From a virus, in IMG/VR virus record IMGVR_UViG_3300050821_001882, positions 1 through 49,933 of that record: DNA of 49,933 bases. One strand, given 5' to 3'. This document shows, one piece after another, positions 32,958 through 41,131 of the stretch. The position numbers were made by a program, and so were the translations under genes. The notes below the pieces were generated by a model. That model saw only the letters and a list, made by a program, of their open reading frames with translations, searched no databases and was not told the origin of the DNA. Each line of letters starts with the position of its first letter. Positions within the stretch are counted from its first letter, which is position 1.

Positions 32958-33224
32958 TTAGGCTCCCTTTTTGTAAAATCCAAACTTAGTGCCACCTACA
33001 TTCCAATCATCGTACAATTCTTTACGCGTAGCGTTAATATATCTAGTACGTACTTGCGGCTTAGGATCATCAGGACCAAATCCATATTTAAGGTAATCAA
33101 AGCCGCCATCAACCATTGTGCTCCCACAGAAACACAAATGGTAGTCATGACGCGCTCGACTGTATATCTCGACGGCACATTTGCTGCACGTTACAGTCGT
33201 AATACGCGTCCTAATGGGTTTCAT
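32958..33224 (-). CDS. Zinc-binding protein (conserved phage type)
   Basis: 88 residues from ATG 33224, preceded by GAGGAGA; an upstream extension overlaps the next gene and is less likely. A zinc motif: TCSKCAVEIYSRARHDYH then CFCGSTMVDGG, followed by a conserved-looking tail (DYLKYGF). I recall this type as a small conserved phage protein of unknown function. Confidence 0.7.
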   Translation of the reverse strand: MKPIRTRITTVTCSKCAVEIYSRARHDYHLCFCGSTMVDGGFDYLKYGFGPDDPKPQVRTRYINATRKELYDDWNVGGTKFGFYKKGA

Positions 33225-33381
33225 TTTTAGCTTTCTCCTCGACGATAATCTCCGCCAGAATCTTTGCACCATATACCATTTCGTAAAGGATCTGTAACGC
33301 TCCGGCTAAGCCTACGTGACTATACATAGTCCGCATCTCAAACCGAAGTTGCGCGATATCTAGTTCTGTTGGCTCTTTCAT
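33211..33381 (-). CDS. Small helical protein
   Basis: 56 residues, ATGA overlap with the HNH gene upstream and 14-base overlap with the next gene. Helical throughout (LDIAQLRFEMRTMYSHVGLA, ILAEIIVEEKAKN). No family recognised; its support is reading-frame continuity and coupling. Confidence 0.55.
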   Translation of the reverse strand: MKEPTELDIAQLRFEMRTMYSHVGLAGALQILYEMVYGAKILAEIIVEEKAKNETH

Positions 33382-33668
33382 TTTTGCTCCTCTACTCGGA
33401 GATAATCGATCAGTTTTGTAGCCGTTTCTAACGTATGGCGTCCAACAACAAACTTATTGCACCTATAGCAAAGCAGACCGCGCACTTTCCCCGTTTTATG
33501 ATTATGGTCTACTGCTAGTCTCATTTTGAAACTACTCTCAGGTTTCTTACAGATTCCACATTTCGCTTCTTGCTTAATCGATAATTTTTCACGTTCGGCC
33601 TCTGCACCAACCTCGGTCAAATGCGGCCAGTATTTTCGCATCCCATATAGTTTAGGCTTTTTTGCCAT
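33378..33668 (-). CDS. Endonuclease VII-like HNH endonuclease
   Basis: 96 residues from ATG 33668, preceded by GAGG. The finger CGICKKPE and the catalytic segment LAVDHNHKTGKVRGLLC, then CYRCN, match the recombination endonuclease VII family. A second copy of this type in the genome is at 4959. Lies between polymerase-adjacent genes; a mobile endonuclease or junction resolvase are both possible. Confidence 0.82.
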   Translation of the reverse strand: MAKKPKLYGMRKYWPHLTEVGAEAEREKLSIKQEAKCGICKKPESSFKMRLAVDHNHKTGKVRGLLCYRCNKFVVGRHTLETATKLIDYLRVEEQK

Positions 33669-33858
33669 AATGCCTCGCACAATGATCCTGAAATAATGCC
33701 AAAGCATCTGACATTCTGGGTGTTAACGGCAATCCCTCTGCAATAGCTTCTTTATTTGCCGTCCACATAGCATTAACCATCCTATCTATAATATCACCGA
33801 GTTCAGCAGCAATACGCTGTTCCTTCTTAGATCTTAGCTTCATTCCAATTTTTTCCAT
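33652..33858 (-). CDS. Small helical hypothetical protein
   Basis: 68 residues, GAGGTGA upstream of ATG 33858. The gene starts 32 bases inside the end of the polymerase gene. Two amphipathic helices (KKEQRIAAELGDIIDRMVNA and MSDALALFQDHCARHY). No family recognised. Confidence 0.65.
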   Translation of the reverse strand: MEKIGMKLRSKKEQRIAAELGDIIDRMVNAMWTANKEAIAEGLPLTPRMSDALALFQDHCARHYGKKA

Positions 33859-35650
33859 GGCTCACCTCAGATTTAAGGCGCAGTGTAGGCATCCACTTAG
33901 GCGGTTGCTCCATGCACGCTTTCAATTTTCCAACAGCAAAATCAGGATTCATGTCTATGCAAAGAATTTCATCATGTACCTGTCCTACGGGATGAAGTCC
34001 TGCAATCTCAGCCCGCTCAATAGCCTCTTTGCATAATTCTCCGGCCAATGCCTGGCATATATTTTCTATAACTTTTCCGCCGTAGAGTTTTGTCGTCTCT
34101 GCTTCATATGCTTTCTTATAGATATCATATACCCATTCGTCGCCAATCTGACGAAGATTAGGATATTGGATGTGTAAGCCTGACGGTAAAACAAGCGTGT
34201 TGCGCTGTACTTTTATGAAGGGCGCAAACCATAAGCACGATATCTTTGCCCCAGATATAAGCGGTAAAAGATTGTGGGCCTGTTCCCATAGCTTTGGGAC
34301 ATTGAAATAGGTGCTCCGATATAGGTCCACTGTCTTCCACGCTTCCTCCTCACTTATATCCATTCCCGTCTGCGCCTTAATTGTCGCTTTAAACTTTTTG
34401 GCCCCCATATTGTAGCCCAGGCCAAGAATCGCGCCTTTTCCAAACTGCCTTTCAATCTTATCGGCCTTAGTAATCTTCCGTCCATACTTCAATGATGCAA
34501 AATCACAGTATAGGTCTTCATCATTGATGATCTTACCCATCAATTTTGGTTCTTTGGCAAGCCAGGCGAGGAGTCGTAGTTCAATCGCGGCAAAGTCGCC
34601 CACAACCAAACTGTATCCACTAGGAGCGCAAATCGCGTCTCGTAGGAAGCTTTGGCGCGTAAAGTTTTGTGGATTTCCGCCAGCCCCGGAACCACCCGAA
34701 TAACGATGAGTCTGAACTGCGCCAGAAAAGCCGACGTCAAAAGGGAAACTGCCAGTCTTTGCAACCTCAAGAAGGCTTTCACCTCTAGTTTCCAAGAGAT
34801 TAGACTTACTGGCGATTCTAGCGGCATATATATCGGGTGCGATGGTAGCGAGTTTGCTAAGTCCCTCATCTGTTCGAGCGAAAGCGAAGGTTGGGCGACC
34901 TGTGCGGCTGCTAATCTTTGTTGGTACTTCCAATCCTCGCTCATGTAAGAATTCTGAAAACTGTTTATTGCTTGCGAGGATGGCTCTGTCGACACCGCTT
35001 TTTTTGATAATTTCTTCGCGCCGGATTTTTTCACTTTCGACTCCTTTGGATAACACGCTTCCATCAAGAGTGAGTCGAGGTTCGATAAAGGCTCGAATCG
35101 TCCAGTCAAGCGATTGTAGCTGCCCTTGCGGGAATTGCGGGATGAGTTTTTCATAGATTCCTTTACATATTTCGACATCGTTCTTACAATACTCGCCCAA
35201 GGCGGCTAGCTGCTCGGCCGAAGGATGTAAAACACCTTCACAAGAGATTTCTCCCTTGACGCCCATCCCGAGGTATTCAGCTAGCCGCTTGAGCGAATAC
35301 CCAGAGATATTCTCTCCGAGAACGGCTTTCGCTAACGCGACAGTATCCATCCAAGCGTGAGGCACCACTCCATAACGCCACGCAAGGATGGACCCGTCAA
35401 ACTTGCAATTATGAGCCACAACTACCGTATTAGCCCAATCTATCGACTTGATCCATGCTTCTATGGCATGTACGCCAGCTAGCCAATGCGTATGCTCATC
35501 ATCTAAGAATCTATAGGCCATACCTAAAGGCCAGAAGCGGGAATCACGGATATATGTCGTTAAACACATTGATTTGATATCATATTTCTCTTTCCTAGAG
35601 AAGTATGTCTCAAAGTCGACAACAACTATGCGTTTATCGACATAATTCAC
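33827..35650 (-). CDS. Family A DNA polymerase with proofreading domain
   Basis: 607 residues from GTG 35650, which overlaps the upstream stop as GTGA and has GGAG at good spacing; another GTG nine bases upstream is possible. Exonuclease motifs: VVDFETYF (I), VVAHNCKFDG (II), YCKNDVEI (III). Polymerase motif A is LVVGDFAAIELRLLAWLA (the usual DYSQIELR here reads DFAAIELR), motif B is RQFGKGAILGLGYNMGAKK, and motif C GQVHDEILC. It replicates the phage genome. Works with the prim-pol/RepA gene upstream. Confidence 0.95.
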   Translation of the reverse strand: MNYVDKRIVVVDFETYFSRKEKYDIKSMCLTTYIRDSRFWPLGMAYRFLDDEHTHWLAGVHAIEAWIKSIDWANTVVVAHNCKFDGSILAWRYGVVPHAWMDTVALAKAVLGENISGYSLKRLAEYLGMGVKGEISCEGVLHPSAEQLAALGEYCKNDVEICKGIYEKLIPQFPQGQLQSLDWTIRAFIEPRLTLDGSVLSKGVESEKIRREEIIKKSGVDRAILASNKQFSEFLHERGLEVPTKISSRTGRPTFAFARTDEGLSKLATIAPDIYAARIASKSNLLETRGESLLEVAKTGSFPFDVGFSGAVQTHRYSGGSGAGGNPQNFTRQSFLRDAICAPSGYSLVVGDFAAIELRLLAWLAKEPKLMGKIINDEDLYCDFASLKYGRKITKADKIERQFGKGAILGLGYNMGAKKFKATIKAQTGMDISEEEAWKTVDLYRSTYFNVPKLWEQAHNLLPLISGAKISCLWFAPFIKVQRNTLVLPSGLHIQYPNLRQIGDEWVYDIYKKAYEAETTKLYGGKVIENICQALAGELCKEAIERAEIAGLHPVGQVHDEILCIDMNPDFAVGKLKACMEQPPKWMPTLRLKSEVSHGKNWNEAKI

Positions 35651-36048
35651 TCTAGACACTCCGCTCTACATATACACGGCTCTGATTCTATACAATCGCC
35701 ACAACAAGTGCCTCTCTCTACAGGGGTTTTGAGTTTTTCTTCGACCATCTCTGCCCCCGCGAGGTTGAAAGCGACGGCAGCCGCGTGGTCTTCGGATCTA
35801 TCGCCTTCAAGATACTGCATAAGATGTCTAATTGCGCTTGAGCGGAAGCGCGTAAGCTCCGCCAATGTTGCCGCTTTTCGCCAGTTCTCTTCGCCATATT
35901 TTTTTGCTCCCCTCGCCATAAGTTCTGCCCACCGTTTGAGAAATGCTCGGTCAAGAAGATCATAGCGCGGCTTATCATCCTGGGTGTCCCTCACCATTCC
36001 CGTCTCAAACTCTTCGCGCTTGCCACTGTCTTTTGTCTCAAAAACCAT
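35647..36048 (-). CDS. dATP/dGTP diphosphohydrolase (PF18909-type)
   Basis: 133 residues, AGGAG upstream. The core KPRYDLL, ELMARGAKKYGEENWR, FRSSAIRHLMQYLEGD and EDHAAAVAFNLAGAE matches the phage dATP/dGTP diphosphohydrolase family, related to MazG-type all-alpha pyrophosphatases that tune dNTP pools. A Cys-rich C-terminal tail (CCGDCIESEPCICRAEC) is an unusual addition. In some phages the family supports 2-aminoadenine genomes, but no PurZ-like gene is seen here, so an ordinary pool function is likelier. Confidence 0.82.
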   Translation of the reverse strand: MVFETKDSGKREEFETGMVRDTQDDKPRYDLLDRAFLKRWAELMARGAKKYGEENWRKAATLAELTRFRSSAIRHLMQYLEGDRSEDHAAAVAFNLAGAEMVEEKLKTPVERGTCCGDCIESEPCICRAECLE

Positions 36049-36050
36049 GG

Positions 36051-36227
36051 TTATTCTCCTGTATCCTCAGCTTTGTGTTTATAATACGCCCCATGAGCAT
36101 ACATCAGCCCAGCCAGCACCATAAACGCTACGAAATGCACCTGCCCAAGTATAGCACACATTACCGCCAATATCAAGTCCACAGTGGCTATAGCGAACGA
36201 TATCCTAGATATTAGGGGTAGTGACAT
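36051..36227 (-). CDS. Small two-span membrane protein
   Basis: 58 residues, GAGGATC upstream of ATG 36227. Two hydrophobic segments (ISFAIATVDLILAVMCAIL and HFVAFMVLAGLMYAHG) and a charged tail. It overlaps the LAGLIDADG gene by 23 bases and is followed directly by the diphosphohydrolase gene. Function unknown. Confidence 0.6.
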   Translation of the reverse strand: MSLPLISRISFAIATVDLILAVMCAILGQVHFVAFMVLAGLMYAHGAYYKHKAEDTGE

Positions 36228-36585
36228 ATACTGATCCTCGGGCGTTTGGCGTTCCAGTTCTGTCAGATGCCAATGCCTTCTCTATTTGTCGTCGCTTATA
36301 AGGCGATTTAACGAAGGGAAGAATTTGTGTAAGAAAAGTGCGGGCTACTTTTGATTCACAAATCCAAATACTAACGCGCTTCGCTTCTCCGGCTTTGGTA
36401 ACCCCATTCGGGTGCTCTCGCACACGACCATAGCCTAGCGTTTTTTGAATATATACCAAAACATCGGGCTCTAGTTGAGTGATCCTAACCAGAAGTTTGT
36501 AATATCCTCTGCCGGTAGGATAGAAGCCGCAGCTTCCTTCCCCCTCATAAAAACCAACGATCCACAGTAAGTCTTCTTTGTTCAT
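36205..36585 (-). CDS. LAGLIDADG homing endonuclease
   Basis: 126 residues. The motif LLWIVGFYEGEGSCGFY (residues 6-22) is the LAGLIDADG helix with the catalytic acid, followed by a saddle-like strand region and VYIQKTLGYGRV. Only one motif is present, so it would act as a homodimer. No intron or intein host is seen around it; it is free-standing between small genes and overlaps both neighbours. Confidence 0.85.
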   Translation of the reverse strand: MNKEDLLWIVGFYEGEGSCGFYPTGRGYYKLLVRITQLEPDVLVYIQKTLGYGRVREHPNGVTKAGEAKRVSIWICESKVARTFLTQILPFVKSPYKRRQIEKALASDRTGTPNARGSVYVTTPNI

Positions 36586-36842
36586 ATGTTATTAACGGAA
36601 ATATAGACTTCTCCGTTTTCCCGGCACTTTTTTTCTTCGTAAGGCCGGGCGATACGAGCATAAAGCTCTAATTTTGCCGACTCTAGTGCTCCGATGGCCT
36701 GATTGATATTCTTGTAGCTCAAGCCAGTCTCCATAAGGAACGCATCGCATAGACGCGTGACCAAATAGTTCAGCTCGCCCGCTTCCTTCGGCACCCGGCC
36801 TTGGTCCATACTCGCTCTTACACCTTTCTCAAGATAGGGCAT
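36582..36842 (-). CDS. DUF6899-like phage protein
   Basis: 86 residues, GGAGATAAATA upstream. Helical: the segments AGELNYLVTRLCDAFL, LSYKNINQAIGALESAKLEL and YARIARPYEEKK match a small protein family common in phage replication regions. Function not known to me. Confidence 0.75.
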   Translation of the reverse strand: MPYLEKGVRASMDQGRVPKEAGELNYLVTRLCDAFLMETGLSYKNINQAIGALESAKLELYARIARPYEEKKCRENGEVYISVNNI

Positions 36843-37689
36843 TATTTATCTCCTTTTCATCAATCCACTCAATATGGGAAAATATCCAAGCGATAATATC
36901 AACCGTCCAACCATTTCCGAGCATTCTATCCCTTTCTTTATCGGCCACCATGCTAGTGTAGTCATCGGGCACCGTTTGAAGCCGCTCGTTTTCCTTCGGT
37001 GTGAGAAAGCGACAAAAGTCTTTATAGGCAATCAATCCTTGGCTATTCCATCTATCTTGTTTGGTGACAAGACAAGATGCTTTTTCCGCATCGGTTATGT
37101 TTTTGCATTTTCCTTCCCACATCTTTACCCGCGAGGGGGTGAATGGTACGCGGTATTTATCGAGCACCACTTCATCGTGCTCTAAAACACTAGCGAGTCT
37201 CACATTCCTATCCGCCGGAAAGCCTACTACCGGGATATTTGTCCAATATAATCGTTTGCGCGTTTGTGCCGACACCAACGCGGAGTTTATCTCAATGGGT
37301 TGGACTCCGACTTGCTCCGAAATAATGTCCCGATATTCCGGCTTCATTTTTACATTCTCAAGCAAAAAATAATCGGGCTTGCATTCTCGTAAGAGTCGAA
37401 CATATTCAAAGAATAATTTACTCTCGGCATGCTCGAAGTTGAGTTGTTTGCCCGCGAATGAGAAGCCTTGGCATGGACTCCCGCCTATAAAAAGGTCTAT
37501 ATGCGGTAAATCTATGGCTTTAATAGCTGTGACATCTCCAAGTTGTTTTGTCCGGGGATAGTTAGCCATCGTGACTTTGATTGCCGCCTTATCTATCTCA
37601 CTGGCATAGTATGTGAAACCTTTAAATCCCGCCCGGTGAAGCGCGATTTGGCCGCAGCTCATTCCATCGAATAAACTAAGGACGTTAAT
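36829..37689 (-). CDS. DNA cytosine-C5 methyltransferase with ATT start
   Basis: 286 residues if started at ATT 37687-37689. The first internal ATG would cut off motif I. Motif I is LSLFDGMSCG at residues 4-13, motif IV SPCQGFS with nucleophile Cys73, motif VI ENV at 111-113, motif VIII QTRKRLYW, and motif X GNGWTVDIIAWIF near the end. A GAGGTGA ribosome site lies six bases before ATT, and an in-frame TGA just upstream excludes a longer frame. It would methylate cytosine in phage or host DNA, for example against restriction (inference). The target sequence is unknown and the variable region is short. Confidence 0.9.
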   Translation of the reverse strand: MNVLSLFDGMSCGQIALHRAGFKGFTYYASEIDKAAIKVTMANYPRTKQLGDVTAIKAIDLPHIDLFIGGSPCQGFSFAGKQLNFEHAESKLFFEYVRLLRECKPDYFLLENVKMKPEYRDIISEQVGVQPIEINSALVSAQTRKRLYWTNIPVVGFPADRNVRLASVLEHDEVVLDKYRVPFTPSRVKMWEGKCKNITDAEKASCLVTKQDRWNSQGLIAYKDFCRFLTPKENERLQTVPDDYTSMVADKERDRMLGNGWTVDIIAWIFSHIEWIDEKEINNALS

Positions 37690-37690
37690 G

Positions 37691-37831
37691 TTATTTCACC
37701 TCGCAATCGTCTATCCAGGCGACTGTGACATCGGCCTTTTCGCATAATTGGCGAAAGCGGCGCAACGCTTCAAGCTCATTTATTGTGGCCATCACTTCCG
37801 TTCCATCATCAATCACCCGAAAAACTTTCAT
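37691..37831 (-). CDS. Small hypothetical protein
   Basis: 46 residues from ATG 37831 behind AAGGAG. Short alpha/beta chain (VFRVIDDGTEVMATINELEA) with a C-terminal Cys. The stop is one base from the ATT start of the methyltransferase, so its translation probably feeds that unusual start. No family recognised. Confidence 0.65.
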   Translation of the reverse strand: MKVFRVIDDGTEVMATINELEALRRFRQLCEKADVTVAWIDDCEVK

Positions 37832-37832
37832 G

Positions 37833-38090
37833 TTATTCTCCTTTTCCCCAAGTAGGGAACGCCCAAAAACCCATGAACCACACTTCACAGCCACCCTTAA
37901 AAAATTGCAGATAGGCCACCGTCAACTTTCCTATCCGCAGTTCAATAATCGGCTCATCTGTACCCCGCATGCCATCCCGCCAACCGTATTCCCAGCCGCA
38001 AGCCCAGTCTTCCATACATTTGAGCGAAATGTCTAACGTTCCATTTTTTTCCACACGATACAAACGAAATGGACCTATATCAAATACCAT
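37833..38090 (-). CDS. Trp-rich hypothetical protein
   Basis: 85 residues, overlapping the upstream gene by one base (TAATG). Rich in Trp, Gly and aromatic residues (WACGWEYGWRDGMRG, GGCEVWFMGFWAF). Beta-rich. No family recognised; its place among replication genes is the only context. Confidence 0.6.
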   Translation of the reverse strand: MVFDIGPFRLYRVEKNGTLDISLKCMEDWACGWEYGWRDGMRGTDEPIIELRIGKLTVAYLQFFKGGCEVWFMGFWAFPTWGKGE

Positions 38091-38407
38091 TAGATATTCC
38101 TCCGTAAATAATATCCCACGCGATGGATAGGAAAGCTCAATGCCCGAGCTATGTATATCTCAAGATTAGCTCCCCGTGATTTTTTCCATTGAGGTAGTGT
38201 AGCAACAGCTTGGCATTCCATTAAATGCTTAATATCTCGACGTAAACAACCTTCCCATGATCGTTGCGGCTCATTCTTATCGAGTTCCGGCGGATTAACC
38301 ACACGATAGCCCTTCTTACGCAAAGCTTTAGCGGCTTTACTAAATGCTGGACGATTAAGATCGACCAATCCCGTCATGGGACCAGAAACATAGAGCTTAG
38401 TCGCCAT
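38090..38407 (-). CDS. DUF4406 protein (nucleoside deoxyribosyltransferase-like)
   Basis: 105 residues from ATG 38407, AGAGGAA upstream. LYVSGPMTGLVDLNRPAFSK, YRVVNPPELDKN, LRRDIKHLMECQAVATLP and WKKSRGANLEIYIA follow the DUF4406/2'-deoxyribosyltransferase-like pattern, a Rossmann-like fold linked to nucleotide salvage. The catalytic activity of this family in phages is not settled. Confidence 0.8.
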   Translation of the reverse strand: MATKLYVSGPMTGLVDLNRPAFSKAAKALRKKGYRVVNPPELDKNEPQRSWEGCLRRDIKHLMECQAVATLPQWKKSRGANLEIYIARALSFPIHRVGYYLRRNI

Positions 38408-38591
38408 CGCGTTCCTCTTCGTAGTCCTGCCAATCAAAACATTCATTATGAACTAATTCGATGCATCGTGTAGGATGTTCGATTGCATAGTTAACATCAC
38501 TATCAATCATCTTGAATTTGGCGACGACAATGGCTACTACATCATCGCCATCTTTAATTGGATAATCGCAGATCGGACAATCACGTGTCAT
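38397..38591 (-). CDS. Small zinc-binding protein
   Basis: 64 residues, GGGGGG upstream. DCPICDYPI near the start and a later VHNECFDW offer a zinc site. The middle is beta-strand rich (DDVVAIVVAKFKM). Overlaps the next gene by 11 bases. A family of such CPIC-containing small proteins is seen in many phages; the role is unknown. Confidence 0.65.
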   Translation of the reverse strand: MTRDCPICDYPIKDGDDVVAIVVAKFKMIDSDVNYAIEHPTRCIELVHNECFDWQDYEEERDGD

Positions 38592-38600
38592 AGTTCCCCC

Positions 38601-39077
38601 CTAATCCCACAAATTAAAAAAATAATTCTTGAATACATCAAAGTCCTTTCTAAATTGTTTCATTGCTACACGGCCTTCTTCGGGCGTCTGGTACTCGAAA
38701 TTATGAAACTTTTGTGCAATCTTGAAAGCATCGATCATTCTATCTAGTTTATCACCCCAAGTCTTATTTGTCAAGCCCCCGGGATGACCTAAACGATGCT
38801 TTTTTAAGTCCCACAACGCCAACGGTAGCCATCCAGCCAGATAACTATCTATACTCCATACATCACAATCCGCATATCCTCTGTATCCGCGCTGAATAAA
38901 CCACTTGATTCGATAGTAGACATCGATGGCGTACTTATGAGGTGCTACAAGATAGGCGGCATAATTCATATCGCCTAATGGTGGTCCATATTTAGTCATC
39001 CATACAGGTACGATAGCGAAATATAGTTTATGCCAGTATATACTGCCATCGTTTAGTCTATATTTATCGAATAGCAT
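38601..39077 (-). CDS. Hypothetical protein, conserved phage type
   Basis: 158 residues from ATG 39077, GGAGG upstream. Helical: YRIKWFIQRGYRGYADCDVW and SYLAGWLPLALWDLKKHR, then KLDRMIDAFKIAQKF, resemble small host-manipulation-type proteins I recall in other phages. The start overlaps the upstream stop (TAATG). Function unknown. Confidence 0.65.
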   Translation of the reverse strand: MLFDKYRLNDGSIYWHKLYFAIVPVWMTKYGPPLGDMNYAAYLVAPHKYAIDVYYRIKWFIQRGYRGYADCDVWSIDSYLAGWLPLALWDLKKHRLGHPGGLTNKTWGDKLDRMIDAFKIAQKFHNFEYQTPEEGRVAMKQFRKDFDVFKNYFFNLWD

Positions 39078-39508
39078 TATTTTATCTTCCTCCAAAAATC
39101 TGAATGTCTATATCCAGGTACTTTTCCATCGAACAACTCTCCATAATCGGCCTGACTAACGATTTCTTTATAGAGATGCGGCCATTTCTTAACCGCTTGC
39201 ATATATCGCCATACATACGCCTTCACCTGCAACGCGACAACAATTCTATTAAACAGTCTAAAACAAGACGTCTTCGCGAGCCAAAAATCGAGTTTCATCG
39301 GCCACCATTTTGGATACCATGCGTAGCGAGGTCGCCATAGACCATAAATACCATGTATGCCAAAACTACAATACACGCGAACGGTACCAAATTTCTCTTT
39401 ATAATTGGTGACGGGTATACGTGCCCAAGTAGAGAGCCAATGCCCTATATAGTAGGCCGCATCGTTTATACCTTGCCAATCTACGTTTTCGTCAGACCAG
39501 TCGTGCAT
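39077..39508 (-). CDS. Trp/Tyr-rich hypothetical protein
   Basis: 143 residues, AGGGGAT upstream of ATG 39508. Strongly aromatic (YGLWRPRYAWYPKWWPMKLD), not hydrophobic enough for a membrane span. Coupled to the next gene by TAATG. The two adjacent genes may encode partners. No family recognised. Confidence 0.6.
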   Translation of the reverse strand: MHDWSDENVDWQGINDAAYYIGHWLSTWARIPVTNYKEKFGTVRVYCSFGIHGIYGLWRPRYAWYPKWWPMKLDFWLAKTSCFRLFNRIVVALQVKAYVWRYMQAVKKWPHLYKEIVSQADYGELFDGKVPGYRHSDFWRKIK

Positions 39509-39509
39509 A

Positions 39510-39611
39510 TTATCCCCTTACCATCCACTTCCTAAACTCAATCCAACACACCGGGCACACTCCCTGGCGATTACGTCGACCACACCAGAAACATAGAATT
39601 ATGCGTTGCAT
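39510..39611 (-). CDS. Zinc-finger micropeptide
   Basis: 33 residues, overlapping the prim-pol stop as TAATG. CFWCGRRNRQGVCPVCW supplies a compact two-pair zinc finger, followed by a basic/aromatic end. The strict C-x2-C pairs make random origin unlikely. It would be translated by re-initiation after the replication gene. Confidence 0.6.
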   Translation of the reverse strand: MQRIILCFWCGRRNRQGVCPVCWIEFRKWMVRG

Positions 39612-41131
39612 TAGTCATTCAAACCGTGAACTACGATGCCCTCTGGCACATCCACCACCGATGCATAGAACGCCTTAGCCGTAGATGCAAGAGTAGATTT
39701 CGTATGATGCACGATTGAGGTGTTATCGTCAACTCGACGGACGGTGAGACAGAATTCCGCCGCAGCCCCAATACCGATACTCCCAACCATTGTCCCAAGC
39801 GTCGGAACGCCTTGCGGTTCACCGTTAGGATAAGCCGCTTTCGACTCGTGATTGATAAATAAAAAGGTACATCCGATTTCATTGCGAAGCTCCTTAATCC
39901 GTTCCATCACTTTTTGTATCTCTGTACGATCATTCTCGGGCAATGTATGAAACGTGGCGAAGCTATCGACTATAACCAAGTCAGGCCGCATCTCTAGGAG
40001 TTCTGTCCTGAATGCTTGATAAGACTGATCCAAATTGAGCCGGATAGTCGTACCAGACTTTAGAAATAGTGAGTCCTTCAAGGCTGTTGGCGTTAATGAT
40101 TTGGCTGCAATCATGGAGCCGAAGCGGCGTTGAGTCTCCCCTTTCCACCGTTCCTGGTCTACGAATAGCACCTTGCAATTTGTCACCGGAAACAATCCGA
40201 GCCATAAGCCCGATCCTCTCGCAGATTCCACAGCGAGATCGGCACACAACCAAGTTTTCAGTGTGGCGGGCAAGCCAACTACGAATCCGATTGACTTTTT
40301 TGCGATAAACGGTTTGCATATCCATTCTGGCTCCTTGATGTCTTCGAGAAATGTGTCAATCGTCTCGGAGCGCGATGGCCCCTGGACTGATGGTCCGGGC
40401 TGATAGCGGTGCCATATCTCCGTAATCTTGGCGCGTAACCCTTCAAACGGTTGTCCATCAACAAGCGCATACGGCTGTAAAAGCTTGAAAGTATCCTCTT
40501 CGGTGAAATTATGAATACGAAATTTACCGAGCACACTAATCAATGTGTTATGAACGTGTCCCTTCTTAAGTTCTTCGAGCGCGGCGGACATCCAGCTATC
40601 GGCTTTACGGATTGTGGATATCGGTAATACGGACGATTTTTCTAATTGGAACAAAGCCGGAAGGGGAGACATGCGGGCGCGAACCAACGGCTGCCCAATC
40701 CACGTGTACCGCTTTCCGTTTGGATGAACTGATGGGCACACTACAACATATCCACCGGCACCCCTTGTATCCACTCCGGGCGCAATCTTTTTGACAGAGT
40801 TCCGCAGTTTTCCTTCGGTATCGGCGTAAAAAAGTTGTCTTCCATTTCCCGTCAAGGCAACTACGGTCGATGATAGACGCAATGTGTACCCTGAATTCAC
40901 ACCTTCTGGCCCATCTAGATCGACCACAGCCAATCCGCTCTTTGCTCCCGTCGCCAAACCTATATTTGCGTTCGGACATTTTGCCCACCATCCTTTTATA
41001 GTCTCTACATCCGTCGTCGCATCGAGGCAGCCATTCGGGACAAGCGAACCTAGCGGCTGTTTGTCTCCTGGGCGGCAAGGAAACACAGCGAATCCATCGG
41101 CAGCATATCTGAGTGCGTGTTCCATAAGCAT
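39611..41131 (-). CDS. Prim-pol / RepA-type replication protein
   Basis: 506 residues. The N-terminal prim-pol domain has LAVVDLDG (Asp71 and Asp73, metal binding) and TGNGRQLFYAD, where the usual His of the second motif reads Gln. The C-terminal ATPase (RepA/AAA_25-like) has a Walker A variant GLPATLKTW, without the standard Gly before Lys, and Walker B PDLVIVDSFA, then FLFINHE. It would prime and unwind DNA for the family A polymerase (inference). TAAATG junction with the upstream micropeptide. Confidence 0.85.
   Translation of the reverse strand: MLMEHALRYAADGFAVFPCRPGDKQPLGSLVPNGCLDATTDVETIKGWWAKCPNANIGLATGAKSGLAVVDLDGPEGVNSGYTLRLSSTVVALTGNGRQLFYADTEGKLRNSVKKIAPGVDTRGAGGYVVVCPSVHPNGKRYTWIGQPLVRARMSPLPALFQLEKSSVLPISTIRKADSWMSAALEELKKGHVHNTLISVLGKFRIHNFTEEDTFKLLQPYALVDGQPFEGLRAKITEIWHRYQPGPSVQGPSRSETIDTFLEDIKEPEWICKPFIAKKSIGFVVGLPATLKTWLCADLAVESARGSGLWLGLFPVTNCKVLFVDQERWKGETQRRFGSMIAAKSLTPTALKDSLFLKSGTTIRLNLDQSYQAFRTELLEMRPDLVIVDSFATFHTLPENDRTEIQKVMERIKELRNEIGCTFLFINHESKAAYPNGEPQGVPTLGTMVGSIGIGAAAEFCLTVRRVDDNTSIVHHTKSTLASTAKAFYASVVDVPEGIVVHGLND

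Noticed and set aside
36205-36585. LAGLIDADG gene as part of an intein or intron
   Set aside because: Neither flanking gene is split, and no splicing motifs surround it.
37687-37831. Frameshift fusion of the 46-residue gene with the methyltransferase
   Set aside because: The upstream gene ends in a proper TAA, and a good ribosome site stands before the ATT; no slippery sequence is evident.
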